Below are positions 15,112-22,835 of a DNA stretch of 64,000 nt, piece after piece. Every line of letters begins with the position of its first letter. Position 1 is the first letter of the stretch. The notes below the pieces were generated by a model. It saw only the letters and a list, made by a program, of their open reading frames with translations, ran no database searches and was not told the origin of the DNA. Origin of the DNA: Heliobacteriaceae bacterium (GTDB lineage Bacteria > Bacillota > Desulfitobacteriia > Heliobacteriales > Heliobacteriaceae); NCBI GenBank assembly GCA_028707535.1, contig JAQWAU010000003.1, positions 1-64,000 of the forward strand. The letters are read 5' to 3'. Made by a program: the position numbers and the translations under genes.

Positions 15112-15504
15112 TTACTTTTCTCCGGCTATCCGGTCTTGTTCAAGCCGGATCAGCAGGCCGGTAAAGTGTTTATCAAAAGTATCATCCACATGGAGAAGGG
15201 CGTCTTGGTGGAAAAGCTGAAATTGACGCAGCATTTCCCGGCCTTCGGGGGTGAGGTTGGTGCCCCGTTCCCGGCTCCCCGGGTGACGTTCCACCAAAGG
15301 TATTTTGAGCCGTTTTTCGGTAGCCGTAATTTTGCCCCAAGCGGCCCGGTAGGACATCCCGAGAACCGCAGCCGCCTGGTTGATCGAACCGGTCTGGTCG
15401 ATCGCCATGAACAGCCGGGCCCGACCTAGACCGAAAACTACTTCCCCATCGGCTTCGAGCCAGATTTTTGATTTTACTTTTAATTGTGGCAAACCGGAGG
15501 CCAT
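15112..15504 (-). CDS. ModE-type DNA-binding regulator lacking the molybdate-binding domain
   Basis: A 130-residue winged-helix protein matching the N-terminal domain of ModE: WLEADGEVVFGLGRARLF, DQTGSINQAAAVLGMSYRAA, AWGKITATEKRL, HPGSRERGTNLTPEG. Full-length ModE carries two Mop domains that bind molybdate; here the protein ends after the helical dimerisation segment. It may sense nothing itself, may bind metal differently, or may need a partner. The ATG at 15504 has AAAGGGG upstream. It lies just ahead of the riboswitch-controlled operon, so that operon is its most likely target. It has its own promoter at 15589-15617. Confidence 0.85.
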   Translation of the reverse strand: MASGLPQLKVKSKIWLEADGEVVFGLGRARLFMAIDQTGSINQAAAVLGMSYRAAWGKITATEKRLKIPLVERHPGSRERGTNLTPEGREMLRQFQLFHQDALLHVDDTFDKHFTGLLIRLEQDRIAGEK

Positions 15505-15532
15505 GGAATTCCCCTTTCCCGATGCAAACGGC

Positions 15533-15578
15533 AAAAAAATGCGGGCGGGTGTACCGCCGGGGTGAACCGGCGGGCCGC
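15533..15578 (-). terminator. Leader hairpin with T-run ahead of the ModE-like gene
   Basis: On the minus strand CCGCCGG (15573-15567) pairs with CCGGCGG (15560-15554), with outer GCGG/CCGC pairing, and a TTTTTTT run follows at 15539-15533. Lying between the promoter and the gene, it looks like an attenuator or partial terminator. No known aptamer was recognised around it. Confidence 0.45.
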
Positions 15579-15588
15579 ACGTAATTCT

Positions 15589-15617
15589 ATTATACCACAT
15601 CGTTTCGATTCGTCATC
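15589..15617 (-). promoter_or_regulatory. Promoter of the ModE-like gene
   Basis: On the minus strand a perfect TATAAT (15594-15589) is preceded, after 17 bases, by GATGAC. It starts immediately after the stop of the cytochrome gene at 15619, so the regulator need not rely on the hydrogenase transcript. Confidence 0.55.
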
Positions 15618-15618
15618 T

Positions 15619-16296
15619 TCAGGTCCTGTTTAAGTCCTTATACTTCCAGCCGGTAATGATCGAGGACATGGTACCATCTTTGGTGAGCAGGTCGTGGCGG
15701 ATGCACAAGTAAAGGTGAATGGTGACGAAAACAACAAAAGCCCAAGCAAACAGGTGGTGAAAGTAGCGGGCATAGGGCATGCCGCCTAAGGCGGTAATTA
15801 CCCAGGTGAACGAGGCGAACAGGGCGCCGTCGGGGACGATGGCGGCGTAAAGGGCAAAACCGGTGACAATCATGAACAGGGTGGCGAACCAGAGAAAAAA
15901 GAAATAGGAGAGTTCCGCGAGGGGATTGTGGCCGGGAAAGTCCTCTTCTTCTTTTTCCAGCAGCAGGTAGAAACGGACGGTACGCCAAAGTGAGGCCCAA
16001 AATTGCCGGGTCCAAGGCTGGTACCGGAACCGGGAGTAAGCATTACCGGCAATCCACCAGTAAATACGGAACAGAAAGTTGAAGATAAAAATGTAGGCGG
16101 CAACCATATGGATATACACCATGTTGCCCATGACAAAGGAGAATGTGGCATCCCCGGCGGTGTTGACCGGGCCGAAGAAAGGCCGGGCGATATAAATGCC
16201 GGTGAAAAACAGTACCCCGATTGCCAAGGCGTTTACCCAGTGGTAGAGGCGGATCGGCAATTGCCAGATATAGACCATTTCGTGGGTAACTTTCAC
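15619..16296 (-). CDS. hyaC: NiFe hydrogenase b-type cytochrome subunit (operon 2)
   Basis: A 225-residue membrane cytochrome b, paralogous to the one at 2304-2981 (IWQLPIRLYHWVNALAIGVL, FFTGIYIARPFFG, YARYFHHLFAWAFVVFVTIH, YLCIRHDLLTKDGTMSSI). It anchors hydrogenase 2 and passes electrons to quinone. The GTG at 16296 was chosen over the GTG nine bases upstream: AGGAGG overlaps the upstream codon, spacing to 16296 is eight, and the resulting product aligns with its paralogue from residue 1 and has the same length. Confidence 0.92.
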   Translation of the reverse strand: MKVTHEMVYIWQLPIRLYHWVNALAIGVLFFTGIYIARPFFGPVNTAGDATFSFVMGNMVYIHMVAAYIFIFNFLFRIYWWIAGNAYSRFRYQPWTRQFWASLWRTVRFYLLLEKEEEDFPGHNPLAELSYFFFLWFATLFMIVTGFALYAAIVPDGALFASFTWVITALGGMPYARYFHHLFAWAFVVFVTIHLYLCIRHDLLTKDGTMSSIITGWKYKDLNRT

Positions 16297-16310
16297 GGTG
16301 GCCACCTCCT

Positions 16311-18026
16311 TTAATTCAGTACGGTTACCCGGGTGATTTCTTTCTTTTCACAATCGAGCAGGTGGATGCCACAAGCCAAACAAGGGTCAAAAGAATGAAT
16401 GGTGCGCAAAATTTCCACGGGCTGGTCGGGATTGGCCAAGGGGGTTCCGATCAGGGAAGCCTCGTAAGCACCACGCTGGCCTTTTTCGTCGCGGGGTGAT
16501 GCGTTCCAGGTGGTGGGGACGACCGCCTGGTAGTTGAAAGTCTTGCCGTTTTTAATGTGGATCCAGTGTCCCAAGGCCCCCCGCGGGGCTTCACAGATCC
16601 CTACCCCTTTACAATCGGCCGACCAGGTTCCCGGATCCCATTTGGCCGGATTGAAGGTGGCAATATCCCCTTGTTGGATATTGGCGATCAGTTCATCGTA
16701 GAATCGCCGCAGGTAGTGGACGGTCAGTTTGGTTTCAATCCCCCGGGCGGCGGTCCGGCCAAGGGTGGAGAAAAGGGCGGAAACCGGTAGTCCCAGTTTG
16801 GTCAAGACCAGGTCAATGGTGTCCTTCCATTCCGGCATCCCTTTGGCGTACGCAACGACACAGCGGGCCAAGGGTCCGACTTCCATGGGGTGGTCCCGCC
16901 ACCGGGGCGCTTTGAGCCAGGAGTATTTACCGTTCAGGTCCAGTTCCTGGTATTCACCTTTGGGACCGGTGTACTTGAGCGTGGTTTCCCCTTCCCAGGG
17001 GTGGCGTCCCGGCGAATCACCGCTGTATTCGTACCAGGAGTGGTCAATATATTCTTTGATTTGCTCGGGGTCTGTCGGATCACACTCGAGGACTTCGCTT
17101 AAATTCCGGTTCAGGATGACACCCCGGGGGAAAAGGTAGCTGTCCGGGTTGCTGATGTCATCGGTGGGCAGGTCGCCGAAGCACAGGTAATTGGGCAGAC
17201 CGCCGCCGTAAGTGACATCCTTATAAAAGGAAGCAATCGCCAAGAGGTCGGGAACGTAGACCTGTTCCACAAAGGCGGCGGCTAGTTCAATCATTTGGTT
17301 AACCAGGTTTAACCGTTCGATATTGATGTTGTCGTCACTGTTCGGGTCGAGGGAGCAAGGGACACCACCGACCAGGAAGTTGGGGTGGGGGTTCCGGCCG
17401 CCGAAAACGGTGTGGATTTTCACAATGTCTTTTTGCCAGGTAAGGGCCTCCAAATAGTGGGCCACAGCCAGTAAATTAGCTTCCGGAGGCAGCTTATACG
17501 CGGGATGGCCCCAGTAACCGTTGGTAAAGATGCCGAGCTGGCCGGAATCAACGAGGGCTTTCAAACGGTCCTGGGTATCCTTGAAATAACCGGCGGAAGA
17601 CCGGGGATTCCCGGGGGATACTGTTTGGGCGAGGGCGGCGGTAGCTTTCGGGTCGGCTTTGAGGGCATTAACGACGTCAACCCAGTCCAGGGCATGCAGG
17701 TGGTAAAAGTGGACGACATGGTCGTGGATAAGTTGGGTACAAAACATGATGTTCCGGATCAGGTTGGCGTTTTTGGGGATCCGGACTTTGACGGCATCTT
17801 CCACCGCCCGGACGCTGGCCATGGCGTGGACTAAAGTGCAGACCCCGCAGATCCGCTCGACAAAAATCCAAACATCCCGGGGGTCCCGGTTTTGGACGAT
17901 CACTTCCAAGCCGCGAATCATCGTGCCGGCACTCCAGGCATCGACGACCCGGTTGTTTTCCACCTGGGCCTCGATCCGCAGGTGGCCTTCAATTCGGGTG
18001 ACCGGATCGATCACGATTTTCGGCAT
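16311..18026 (-). CDS. hyaB: NiFe uptake hydrogenase large subunit (operon 2)
   Basis: A 571-residue catalytic subunit, paralogue of the large subunit at 2994-4709 with no length change. L1 is RICGVCTLVHAMASV and L2 is DPCLACGIH followed by a 16-residue cleavable tail containing an extra cysteine (LLDCEKKE). All four nickel cysteines are present. No maturation gene accompanies this operon, so the hupD and hypCD products of operon 1 probably serve it. Start is four bases after the small-subunit stop. Confidence 0.96.
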   Translation of the reverse strand: MPKIVIDPVTRIEGHLRIEAQVENNRVVDAWSAGTMIRGLEVIVQNRDPRDVWIFVERICGVCTLVHAMASVRAVEDAVKVRIPKNANLIRNIMFCTQLIHDHVVHFYHLHALDWVDVVNALKADPKATAALAQTVSPGNPRSSAGYFKDTQDRLKALVDSGQLGIFTNGYWGHPAYKLPPEANLLAVAHYLEALTWQKDIVKIHTVFGGRNPHPNFLVGGVPCSLDPNSDDNINIERLNLVNQMIELAAAFVEQVYVPDLLAIASFYKDVTYGGGLPNYLCFGDLPTDDISNPDSYLFPRGVILNRNLSEVLECDPTDPEQIKEYIDHSWYEYSGDSPGRHPWEGETTLKYTGPKGEYQELDLNGKYSWLKAPRWRDHPMEVGPLARCVVAYAKGMPEWKDTIDLVLTKLGLPVSALFSTLGRTAARGIETKLTVHYLRRFYDELIANIQQGDIATFNPAKWDPGTWSADCKGVGICEAPRGALGHWIHIKNGKTFNYQAVVPTTWNASPRDEKGQRGAYEASLIGTPLANPDQPVEILRTIHSFDPCLACGIHLLDCEKKEITRVTVLN

Positions 18027-18029
18027 ACT

Positions 18030-19115
18030 TTATTCCTCCTTCTTGCCTTTGGCCTGCCGGGCTTTGCTTACCGCCGTAGCGCCGGCGTGAATAGCCACAC
18101 CCCCGACGGTAATCGCCGCCAGGGCGCCACCGAAGCGGTCGGCGTTCAGCCCGACCGGCATGCCGGGCAGGCTGGCCAAATGGGTATAGAACGGGCCATT
18201 GTCCCAGAAGTTTTCTTCCGAACATCCGAAGCAAGGATGGCCGGACCGGATGGGGTAAGAAACCCCTTCGTTCCACTGCATGGTGGCACAAGCATTAAAG
18301 GTGGTCGGTCCCTTGCAACCCAGTTTGTATAAACACCACCCTTTACGGGCCCCTTCGTCATCAAATTTTTCGACAAACAGGCCGGCATCGAAAAATGCCC
18401 GCCGGTTACACTTGTCGTGGATCCGGTGCAGGTAGAAGGATTTGGGCCGACCGGCAAAATCAAGCTCGGGAAACTTGCCGTAGGTCAGGTAATGGGTAAC
18501 TACCCCGCTCATGACGTCAGGGATCGGGGGGCAGCCCGGAACATTGACGATCGGCTTGTTTTTGATCAAGGCATTTACCGGCTTGGCGCCGGTGGGGTTG
18601 GGGGAAGCGGCGGCGATTCCGCCCCAGGAAGCGCAACTGCCCATAGCGATGATCCCGGCACAATCTTTGGCGGTTTCTTCTAAGATTTTGAGGGCGGATT
18701 TACCGCCGATGGTGCAGTACTGGCCGTTTTCACCCAAGGGGGTCCCCCCTTCTACCGCCAGCAGGTATTTACCCTTGTATTCACTGATGGTTTTTAGCCG
18801 CACTTCTTCGGCCTGGTGACCGGCGGCAGCTTGCAGCAGCTCATGGTAATCTAAGGAAATTAGATCCAAAATAATATCGGAAATTAACGGGTGGCCGGAA
18901 CGAATAAATGATTCGGTACAGGCCGTACACTCCTGAAAGTCCAACCAGATGAGGGGCGGTCGCGGCTTGGTTTCCAGGGCTTCGGCAATCTTCGGTACGG
19001 CGGAGGCTTCCAGACCAAGGGCCGCCGCCATCAGGGTGCAAAACTGCAAAAAGTCCCGGCGGCTGACGCCACGGTGACGTAACCGGTCAAAAACCGTTTC
19101 TCCGGGCTTGTTCAA
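18030..19115 (-). CDS. hyaA: NiFe uptake hydrogenase small subunit (operon 2), Tat-exported
   Basis: A 361-residue iron-sulfur subunit with Tat leader VSRRDFLQFCTLMAAALG, proximal-cluster motif ECTACTESF and C-terminal anchor LAAITVGGVAIHAGATAV. As in operon 1, no supernumerary proximal cysteine is present (alanine at that place), predicting oxygen sensitivity. A TTG at 19115 is preferred to the ATG at 19124: AGGAGG directly abuts the ATG but is nine bases from the TTG, and the distance from TTG to SRRDF equals that in the paralogue (22 residues). Confidence 0.93.
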   Translation of the reverse strand: MNKPGETVFDRLRHRGVSRRDFLQFCTLMAAALGLEASAVPKIAEALETKPRPPLIWLDFQECTACTESFIRSGHPLISDIILDLISLDYHELLQAAAGHQAEEVRLKTISEYKGKYLLAVEGGTPLGENGQYCTIGGKSALKILEETAKDCAGIIAMGSCASWGGIAAASPNPTGAKPVNALIKNKPIVNVPGCPPIPDVMSGVVTHYLTYGKFPELDFAGRPKSFYLHRIHDKCNRRAFFDAGLFVEKFDDEGARKGWCLYKLGCKGPTTFNACATMQWNEGVSYPIRSGHPCFGCSEENFWDNGPFYTHLASLPGMPVGLNADRFGGALAAITVGGVAIHAGATAVSKARQAKGKKEE

Positions 19116-19190
19116 ACAGACCATCCTCCTTTACCAATCTTTTGTGGTTATGTTTGCCGCAAACCGGCTTTTTTACACAGTGAGAACACC

Positions 19191-19219
19191 TTGTTCCCGA
19201 GCGGAAACCAAGATACAAT
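19191..19219 (+). promoter_or_regulatory. Promoter of DUF3842-cooT-nadE
   Basis: TTGTTC at 19191 and TACAAT at 19214 are separated by 17 bases, about 40 bases before the DUF3842 start. It diverges from hydrogenase operon 2. Confidence 0.5.
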
Positions 19220-19257
19220 ACGGGTAGACTAAGACACATGAACGAGAAGGGGCCTTT

Positions 19258-19686
19258 ATGCGAATTGCGGTTATCGACGGTCAAGGCGGCGGTATTGGGC
19301 GATACATCGTGGAGAGGATCCGGAAAGAGCTGCCGGAAAATTTGGAAATACTGGGGTTAGGCACTAATGCCACCGCCACCGCGATTATGCTCAAAGCCGG
19401 GGCAAATGAAGGGGCGACCGGGGAAAACGCCATGGTGCAAAATCTGCCTGAGGTCGATGTAATCGCCGGTTCGGTGGCAATTGTGTTGGCCCATAGCTTT
19501 CTAGGGGAATTGACGCCGGCGATGGCGGAAGCCGTTGCCAAGGCTAAGGCCCGTAAATTGTTGCTTCCTTTAAACCGTAACCGGGTGGAGATCGCGGGGG
19601 TAAAGCAGGAACCGCTGCCACACCAGGTGAATGCCCTGATCCGCCGGTTGCAGGAGATTGTGAAGGGGGATGTAAAGCATGTGTGA
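19258..19686 (+). CDS. DUF3842 family protein
   Basis: A 142-residue conserved protein of clostridia with a nucleotide-binding-like start, MRIAVIDGQGGGIGRYIVER, and the segments LGLGTNATATAIMLKAGAN, VDVIAGSVAIVLAHSF and LLPLNRNRVEIAG. Function is unknown. It overlaps the nickel protein gene cooT by eight bases, and such DUF3842-cooT pairing suggests a link to nickel enzymes. Ribosome site GAAGGGG. Confidence 0.85.
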   Translation: MRIAVIDGQGGGIGRYIVERIRKELPENLEILGLGTNATATAIMLKAGANEGATGENAMVQNLPEVDVIAGSVAIVLAHSFLGELTPAMAEAVAKAKARKLLLPLNRNRVEIAGVKQEPLPHQVNALIRRLQEIVKGDVKHV

Positions 19687-19873
19687 AGCGAATGCTTATT
19701 TACGCCGGGGCAACCGGGAAGAACTGGTCCTGGAAGCGGTGGATAAGCTGATTCCCGGTCCGGGGCAAATTACGATGATCAATATCTTTGGTGAGCAAAA
19801 AATCTTAAAAGCCAAGATTTTGGAATTATCGTTGGTTGACCATAAAATAATTTTGGGTGAAAACAATGATTAA
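19679..19873 (+). CDS. cooT: CooT-family nickel-binding protein
   Basis: A 64-residue protein starting MCEANAYL, the CooT hallmark; Cys2 is the nickel ligand in the characterised Rhodospirillum homologue, where CooT supports carbon monoxide dehydrogenase maturation. Further matches are ITMINIFGEQK and HKIILGEN. Here it lies next to a NiFe hydrogenase operon and between DUF3842 and nadE, so delivery of nickel to hydrogenase is a reasonable but unproven reading. Start codon overlaps the end of the DUF3842 gene. Confidence 0.85.
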   Translation: MCEANAYLRRGNREELVLEAVDKLIPGPGQITMINIFGEQKILKAKILELSLVDHKIILGENND

Positions 19874-20654
19874 AGCCGGCCGGGATCTGGCCGCCGTTGT
19901 TGCGGCTTACCGCCAAAACGTAGCGGCAGATGCGGAAAAACGGCGCCGGTTTATTCAAGAACAGGTGGCCGCAGCCGGCAGTAACGGTGTGGTTGTCGGG
20001 ATTAGCGGCGGTATTGACAGTGCCGTAACTGCCGCCTTATGTGGGCAAGCACTGGGGAGTGACCGGGTCTTAGGGGTCTGGATCGGGGCGCAAAGTGCGG
20101 CAGTTCACCTCCAGGATTCCCGGGAGCTGGCCGCCAAAATCGGCTTTAAGCTGGTGGAAATCAACCTGGATCAGGTTACCGGCATGTTATTGGTTGCGAT
20201 CCGGTCCGGACTGGTTGCTGCTGGTTTGCCGGCAGCGCCATTCAGCCAAAAGATGGCCGGCAACACGAAAGCCCGGGAACGCATGGCAGTCTTATATGCT
20301 TTAGGTAACGAGCTGGGTTATTTGGTTGCCGGCACCTCTAATTACACGGAGATTTATTTGGGGTATGAGACCAAGGGCGGTGACCAGGTTTGTGATTTTA
20401 ATCCGATCTACAGTCTGGTGAAGGCTCAGGTTCAGGTTTTGGCGACGTACCTCGGGGTACCGGAGGCAATTTTGACCAAAGCGCCGTCGGCGGATCTTTG
20501 GGAAGGGCAGACGGATGAAGGGGAAATGGGCTTTACGTACGCCGCTGCCGATACGTTTATCTTGACTGGGCAAGGTGATCCGGCAGTTGTGGCCGCAGTA
20601 ACCAGACTGCACCGGGCTTCCGCACATAAACGCCGGTTGGCCCAGGGGATTTAG
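19866..20654 (+). CDS. nadE: NAD+ synthase (ammonia- or glutamine-dependent, NadE-like)
   Basis: Makes NAD from deamido-NAD and ATP. The 262-residue product has the PP-loop VVGISGGIDSAVTAALCGQ near residue 45, then NTKARERMAVLYALGNELG and AGTSNYTEIYLGYETKGGD, and the C-terminal KAPSADLWEGQTDE. There is no glutaminase domain, so ammonia is probably the amide donor. The ATG at 19866 overlaps the cooT stop; GGTGA lies five bases upstream. A GTG at 19857 is an alternative start. Confidence 0.9.
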   Translation: MIKAGRDLAAVVAAYRQNVAADAEKRRRFIQEQVAAAGSNGVVVGISGGIDSAVTAALCGQALGSDRVLGVWIGAQSAAVHLQDSRELAAKIGFKLVEINLDQVTGMLLVAIRSGLVAAGLPAAPFSQKMAGNTKARERMAVLYALGNELGYLVAGTSNYTEIYLGYETKGGDQVCDFNPIYSLVKAQVQVLATYLGVPEAILTKAPSADLWEGQTDEGEMGFTYAAADTFILTGQGDPAVVAAVTRLHRASAHKRRLAQGI

Positions 20655-20688
20655 GTTTTTTCAGTTGACATAAAGGGGGAAGGGGTTA

Positions 20689-21444
20689 ATGGCCGGACAT
20701 TCCAAGTGGGCCAATATCAAGCACCGCAAAGCGAGAGTTGATGCCCAAAAAGGCAAGCTTTTTACTAAATACGCCCGGGAGATCATGATGGCCGCCCGCC
20801 AAGGCGGTGGTGATCCCAACGCCAATTTCCAGTTGAAACTGGCGATCCAGAAAGCCCGGGAGGCAAACCTGCCGAACGAAAATATCCAGCGGGCGATTCA
20901 AAAAGGGAGTGGCGGTACCGAAGGGGCTAACTTTGAAGAACTGGTGTATGAGGGTTATGGTCCTGGCGGGGTGGCCGTACTGCTTGAATTGGTGACTGAT
21001 AACCGTAACCGCACGGCCGGGGAAATCCGGCATCTTTTTACCAAATACGGGGGTAACCTGGGTGAGAGCGGCTGTGTGGCCTGGATGTTTGCCCCAAAGG
21101 GACTGGTCCGGATCGAAGCGGCAGCCCCTTTGGATGAAGAAGCCCTGATTCTGGCTGCCCTGGAGGCCGGGGCCCTGGATGTCAACCTGGAAGACGAAAC
21201 CGCGGCGGTGGTTTTTACCGCTCCGGCGGATCTGGAGACGGTTAAAGCAAGTTTGCTGGGGACCAATTACCAGGTAGTGGCCGCCGAAGTGACGTTAGTG
21301 CCGCAAAATACGGTGGAAGTGACCGACCAGGAACAGGCCGGCAAGGTTTTAAAACTGCTGGAAGCCTTGGATGACCATGACGATGTCCAAGGGGTGTATG
21401 CCAATTTCGAAGTGGATGATGCTTTAATGGAACAGATTGTGTAA
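20689..21444 (+). CDS. yebC: YebC/PmpR family protein (TACO1-like)
   Basis: A 251-residue member of the YebC/TACO1 family, which helps ribosomes through polyproline tracts and has been described as a transcription regulator. The start [20 protein letters not shown] is diagnostic, followed by [20 protein letters not shown] and [19 protein letters not shown]. Length is normal. Ribosome site AAGGGG at 20678-20683. In many Firmicutes it lies just upstream of ruvC, as here, with bofC and a regulator intervening. Confidence 0.95.
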   Translation: MAGHSKWANIKHRKARVDAQKGKLFTKYAREIMMAARQGGGDPNANFQLKLAIQKAREANLPNENIQRAIQKGSGGTEGANFEELVYEGYGPGGVAVLLELVTDNRNRTAGEIRHLFTKYGGNLGESGCVAWMFAPKGLVRIEAAAPLDEEALILAALEAGALDVNLEDETAAVVFTAPADLETVKASLLGTNYQVVAAEVTLVPQNTVEVTDQEQAGKVLKLLEALDDHDDVQGVYANFEVDDALMEQIV

Positions 21445-21445
21445 A

Positions 21446-21481
21446 AAAAAACAACCCCCGGTCGCAGTTGACCGGGGGTTA
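21446..21481. terminator. Terminator between yebC and the Lrp-type regulator
   Basis: AACCCCCGGTC pairs with GACCGGGGGTT (21452-21480). An A-run precedes it, giving a long T-run on the minus strand, so it is a strong terminator for the regulator gene and can also serve yebC. Confidence 0.85.
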
Positions 21482-21505
21482 GTAATTTATGTAAAGAAGT
21501 CACGC

Positions 21506-21976
21506 TTAAGCGGTTAGATCTTGAACGGGCAAGGGTAACGCCGATTCTTCCTTTGGGGTGGCCAAGGCAATGTGGGTCCGGGTGTTGCTTACTCCCGGGA
21601 TTATCAGGATGTATCTGGTTAACAACTGTTCGAGTTCGCCGGTGTCTTTCACCCGGATTTTCAGCAAGAAACCGTCTTGACCGGTGATTCGGTGACATTC
21701 CAGGACATTCGGGCTTTGGGTGATTTGCTCGACAAACCGGGTGTAATAGTCCGGATGGTCCAATTGTAAGGAGATAAAAGCGGTTAATCCTAGATTTAAG
21801 GCGTTTGGATTTAGGCGGGCTTGAAAACCTTGAATTATTCCTTTTTCCTCCAGCTTTTTTATGCGTTCGGCAACCGCTGGTGATGACAGGCCTACCAGGG
21901 ATGCCAGTTCTGTTTGCGTTACCCGGCCATTTTGTTGGAGCAATTGTAAAATACGGCAGTCTACAGGATCAAACAT
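21506..21976 (-). CDS. Lrp/AsnC family transcriptional regulator
   Basis: A 156-residue regulator with an N-terminal helix-turn-helix (DPVDCRILQLLQQNGRVTQT, LVGLSSPAVAERIKKLEE) and a C-terminal RAM/AsnC effector domain (GLTAFISLQLDHP, ECHRITGQDGFLLKI, SNTRTHIAL). Such proteins usually sense amino acids. The ATG at 21976 has AAGGAGG seven bases upstream. It stands alone between yebC and bofC; targets cannot be told from context. The 22025-22185 stretch upstream is AT-rich and without a recognised element. Confidence 0.92.
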   Translation of the reverse strand: MFDPVDCRILQLLQQNGRVTQTELASLVGLSSPAVAERIKKLEEKGIIQGFQARLNPNALNLGLTAFISLQLDHPDYYTRFVEQITQSPNVLECHRITGQDGFLLKIRVKDTGELEQLLTRYILIIPGVSNTRTHIALATPKEESALPLPVQDLTA

Positions 21977-22185
21977 TTTTTGGGCCTCCTTACGTGATTC
22001 CTCCCTCCGATGTTTCACAATCAAGCCTTTTTACTCAAATATATATAAATAATGAGGAAAAGTCAAGGATAACCGTAATTCACCAAAAAACGCCAGCCCT
22101 AAGTCTCATTTTTTTCTGGTTTGGTAAGGCTAGATCCAGGGGACGGTTGTCAGCCAAAATCAGCCAGGAAAAGGTGGGGATAAAC

Positions 22186-22812
22186 ATGGCTTGTTGGCGG
22201 GGGGTATTGCCCCTGTTGGCCTTGGTGTTTGCTTTTTGTTTTTTGGGTACTTATACGCTGGTGATATTTGCTGGTAATGTCGTGGCTACCGGCAGCCAAG
22301 CGGTCAGCCGGTCTGCCGGTGGGGAGTGGCCGGAAGGCCGGATTGCCCCTGGGGTGGCAATTACTACGGAAACAAGCTATACGTTGTGCCGGCATACGGC
22401 GTATACCACGTTGGAACGTCCTGAAGACTGGACTGGCCGCCCTTTTCGCCAATTGCGCCAGCGGTTTCCGGAGCGGGAAGGTTGGCAGGCGGAGCTGCGG
22501 CCGGGGCAGATTATCCTGCGCCGGATGGTGGAGGGTCTTTGTCCGGTGGATGCCGCCCGCCGCCACTTGGGGATTGTGGATGGGGTGGTTGCGGTAATTG
22601 TCGGTCCACCCGGGATCAATGGTGGTATCGACCGGATGACCCGGATTCCTGCTGCGCAACTGCCGGCGGTATTGCAGGAGTTGGCCGCAGTAGATGGGGT
22701 GGACTCAGACGGAAATGGGAACTTTTGGGCCGCGTTGGCCAGGTTTGATGATCGCTTGGGCAGGGGGGAAAAGGAATCCCCGGCCGGCGTGTCGAAGATA
22801 ACAACAGAATAA
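22186..22812 (+). CDS. BofC-like protein
   Basis: A 208-residue protein with an N-terminal membrane-spanning or signal segment (LPLLALVFAFCFLGTYTLVI) and a C-terminal region resembling the BofC domain: FRQLRQRFPEREGWQAEL, IILRRMVEGLCPVDAARRHL, GIVDGVVAVIVGPPG. In Bacillus subtilis BofC inhibits SpoIVB signalling between forespore and mother cell, and bofC is near ruvAB, as here. Similarity is modest and the assignment leans on synteny. Start ATG at 22186 follows AAGGTGG. Confidence 0.7.
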   Translation: MACWRGVLPLLALVFAFCFLGTYTLVIFAGNVVATGSQAVSRSAGGEWPEGRIAPGVAITTETSYTLCRHTAYTTLERPEDWTGRPFRQLRQRFPEREGWQAELRPGQIILRRMVEGLCPVDAARRHLGIVDGVVAVIVGPPGINGGIDRMTRIPAAQLPAVLQELAAVDGVDSDGNGNFWAALARFDDRLGRGEKESPAGVSKITTE

Positions 22813-22835
22813 GCTTGATTTTTCAGCGCCTGGGA

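Noticed and set aside
21446-21481. CRISPR repeat or small RNA
   Set aside because: A single G/C-rich palindrome with A/T tails is a simple terminator; no repeated spacing unit exists anywhere in the window.
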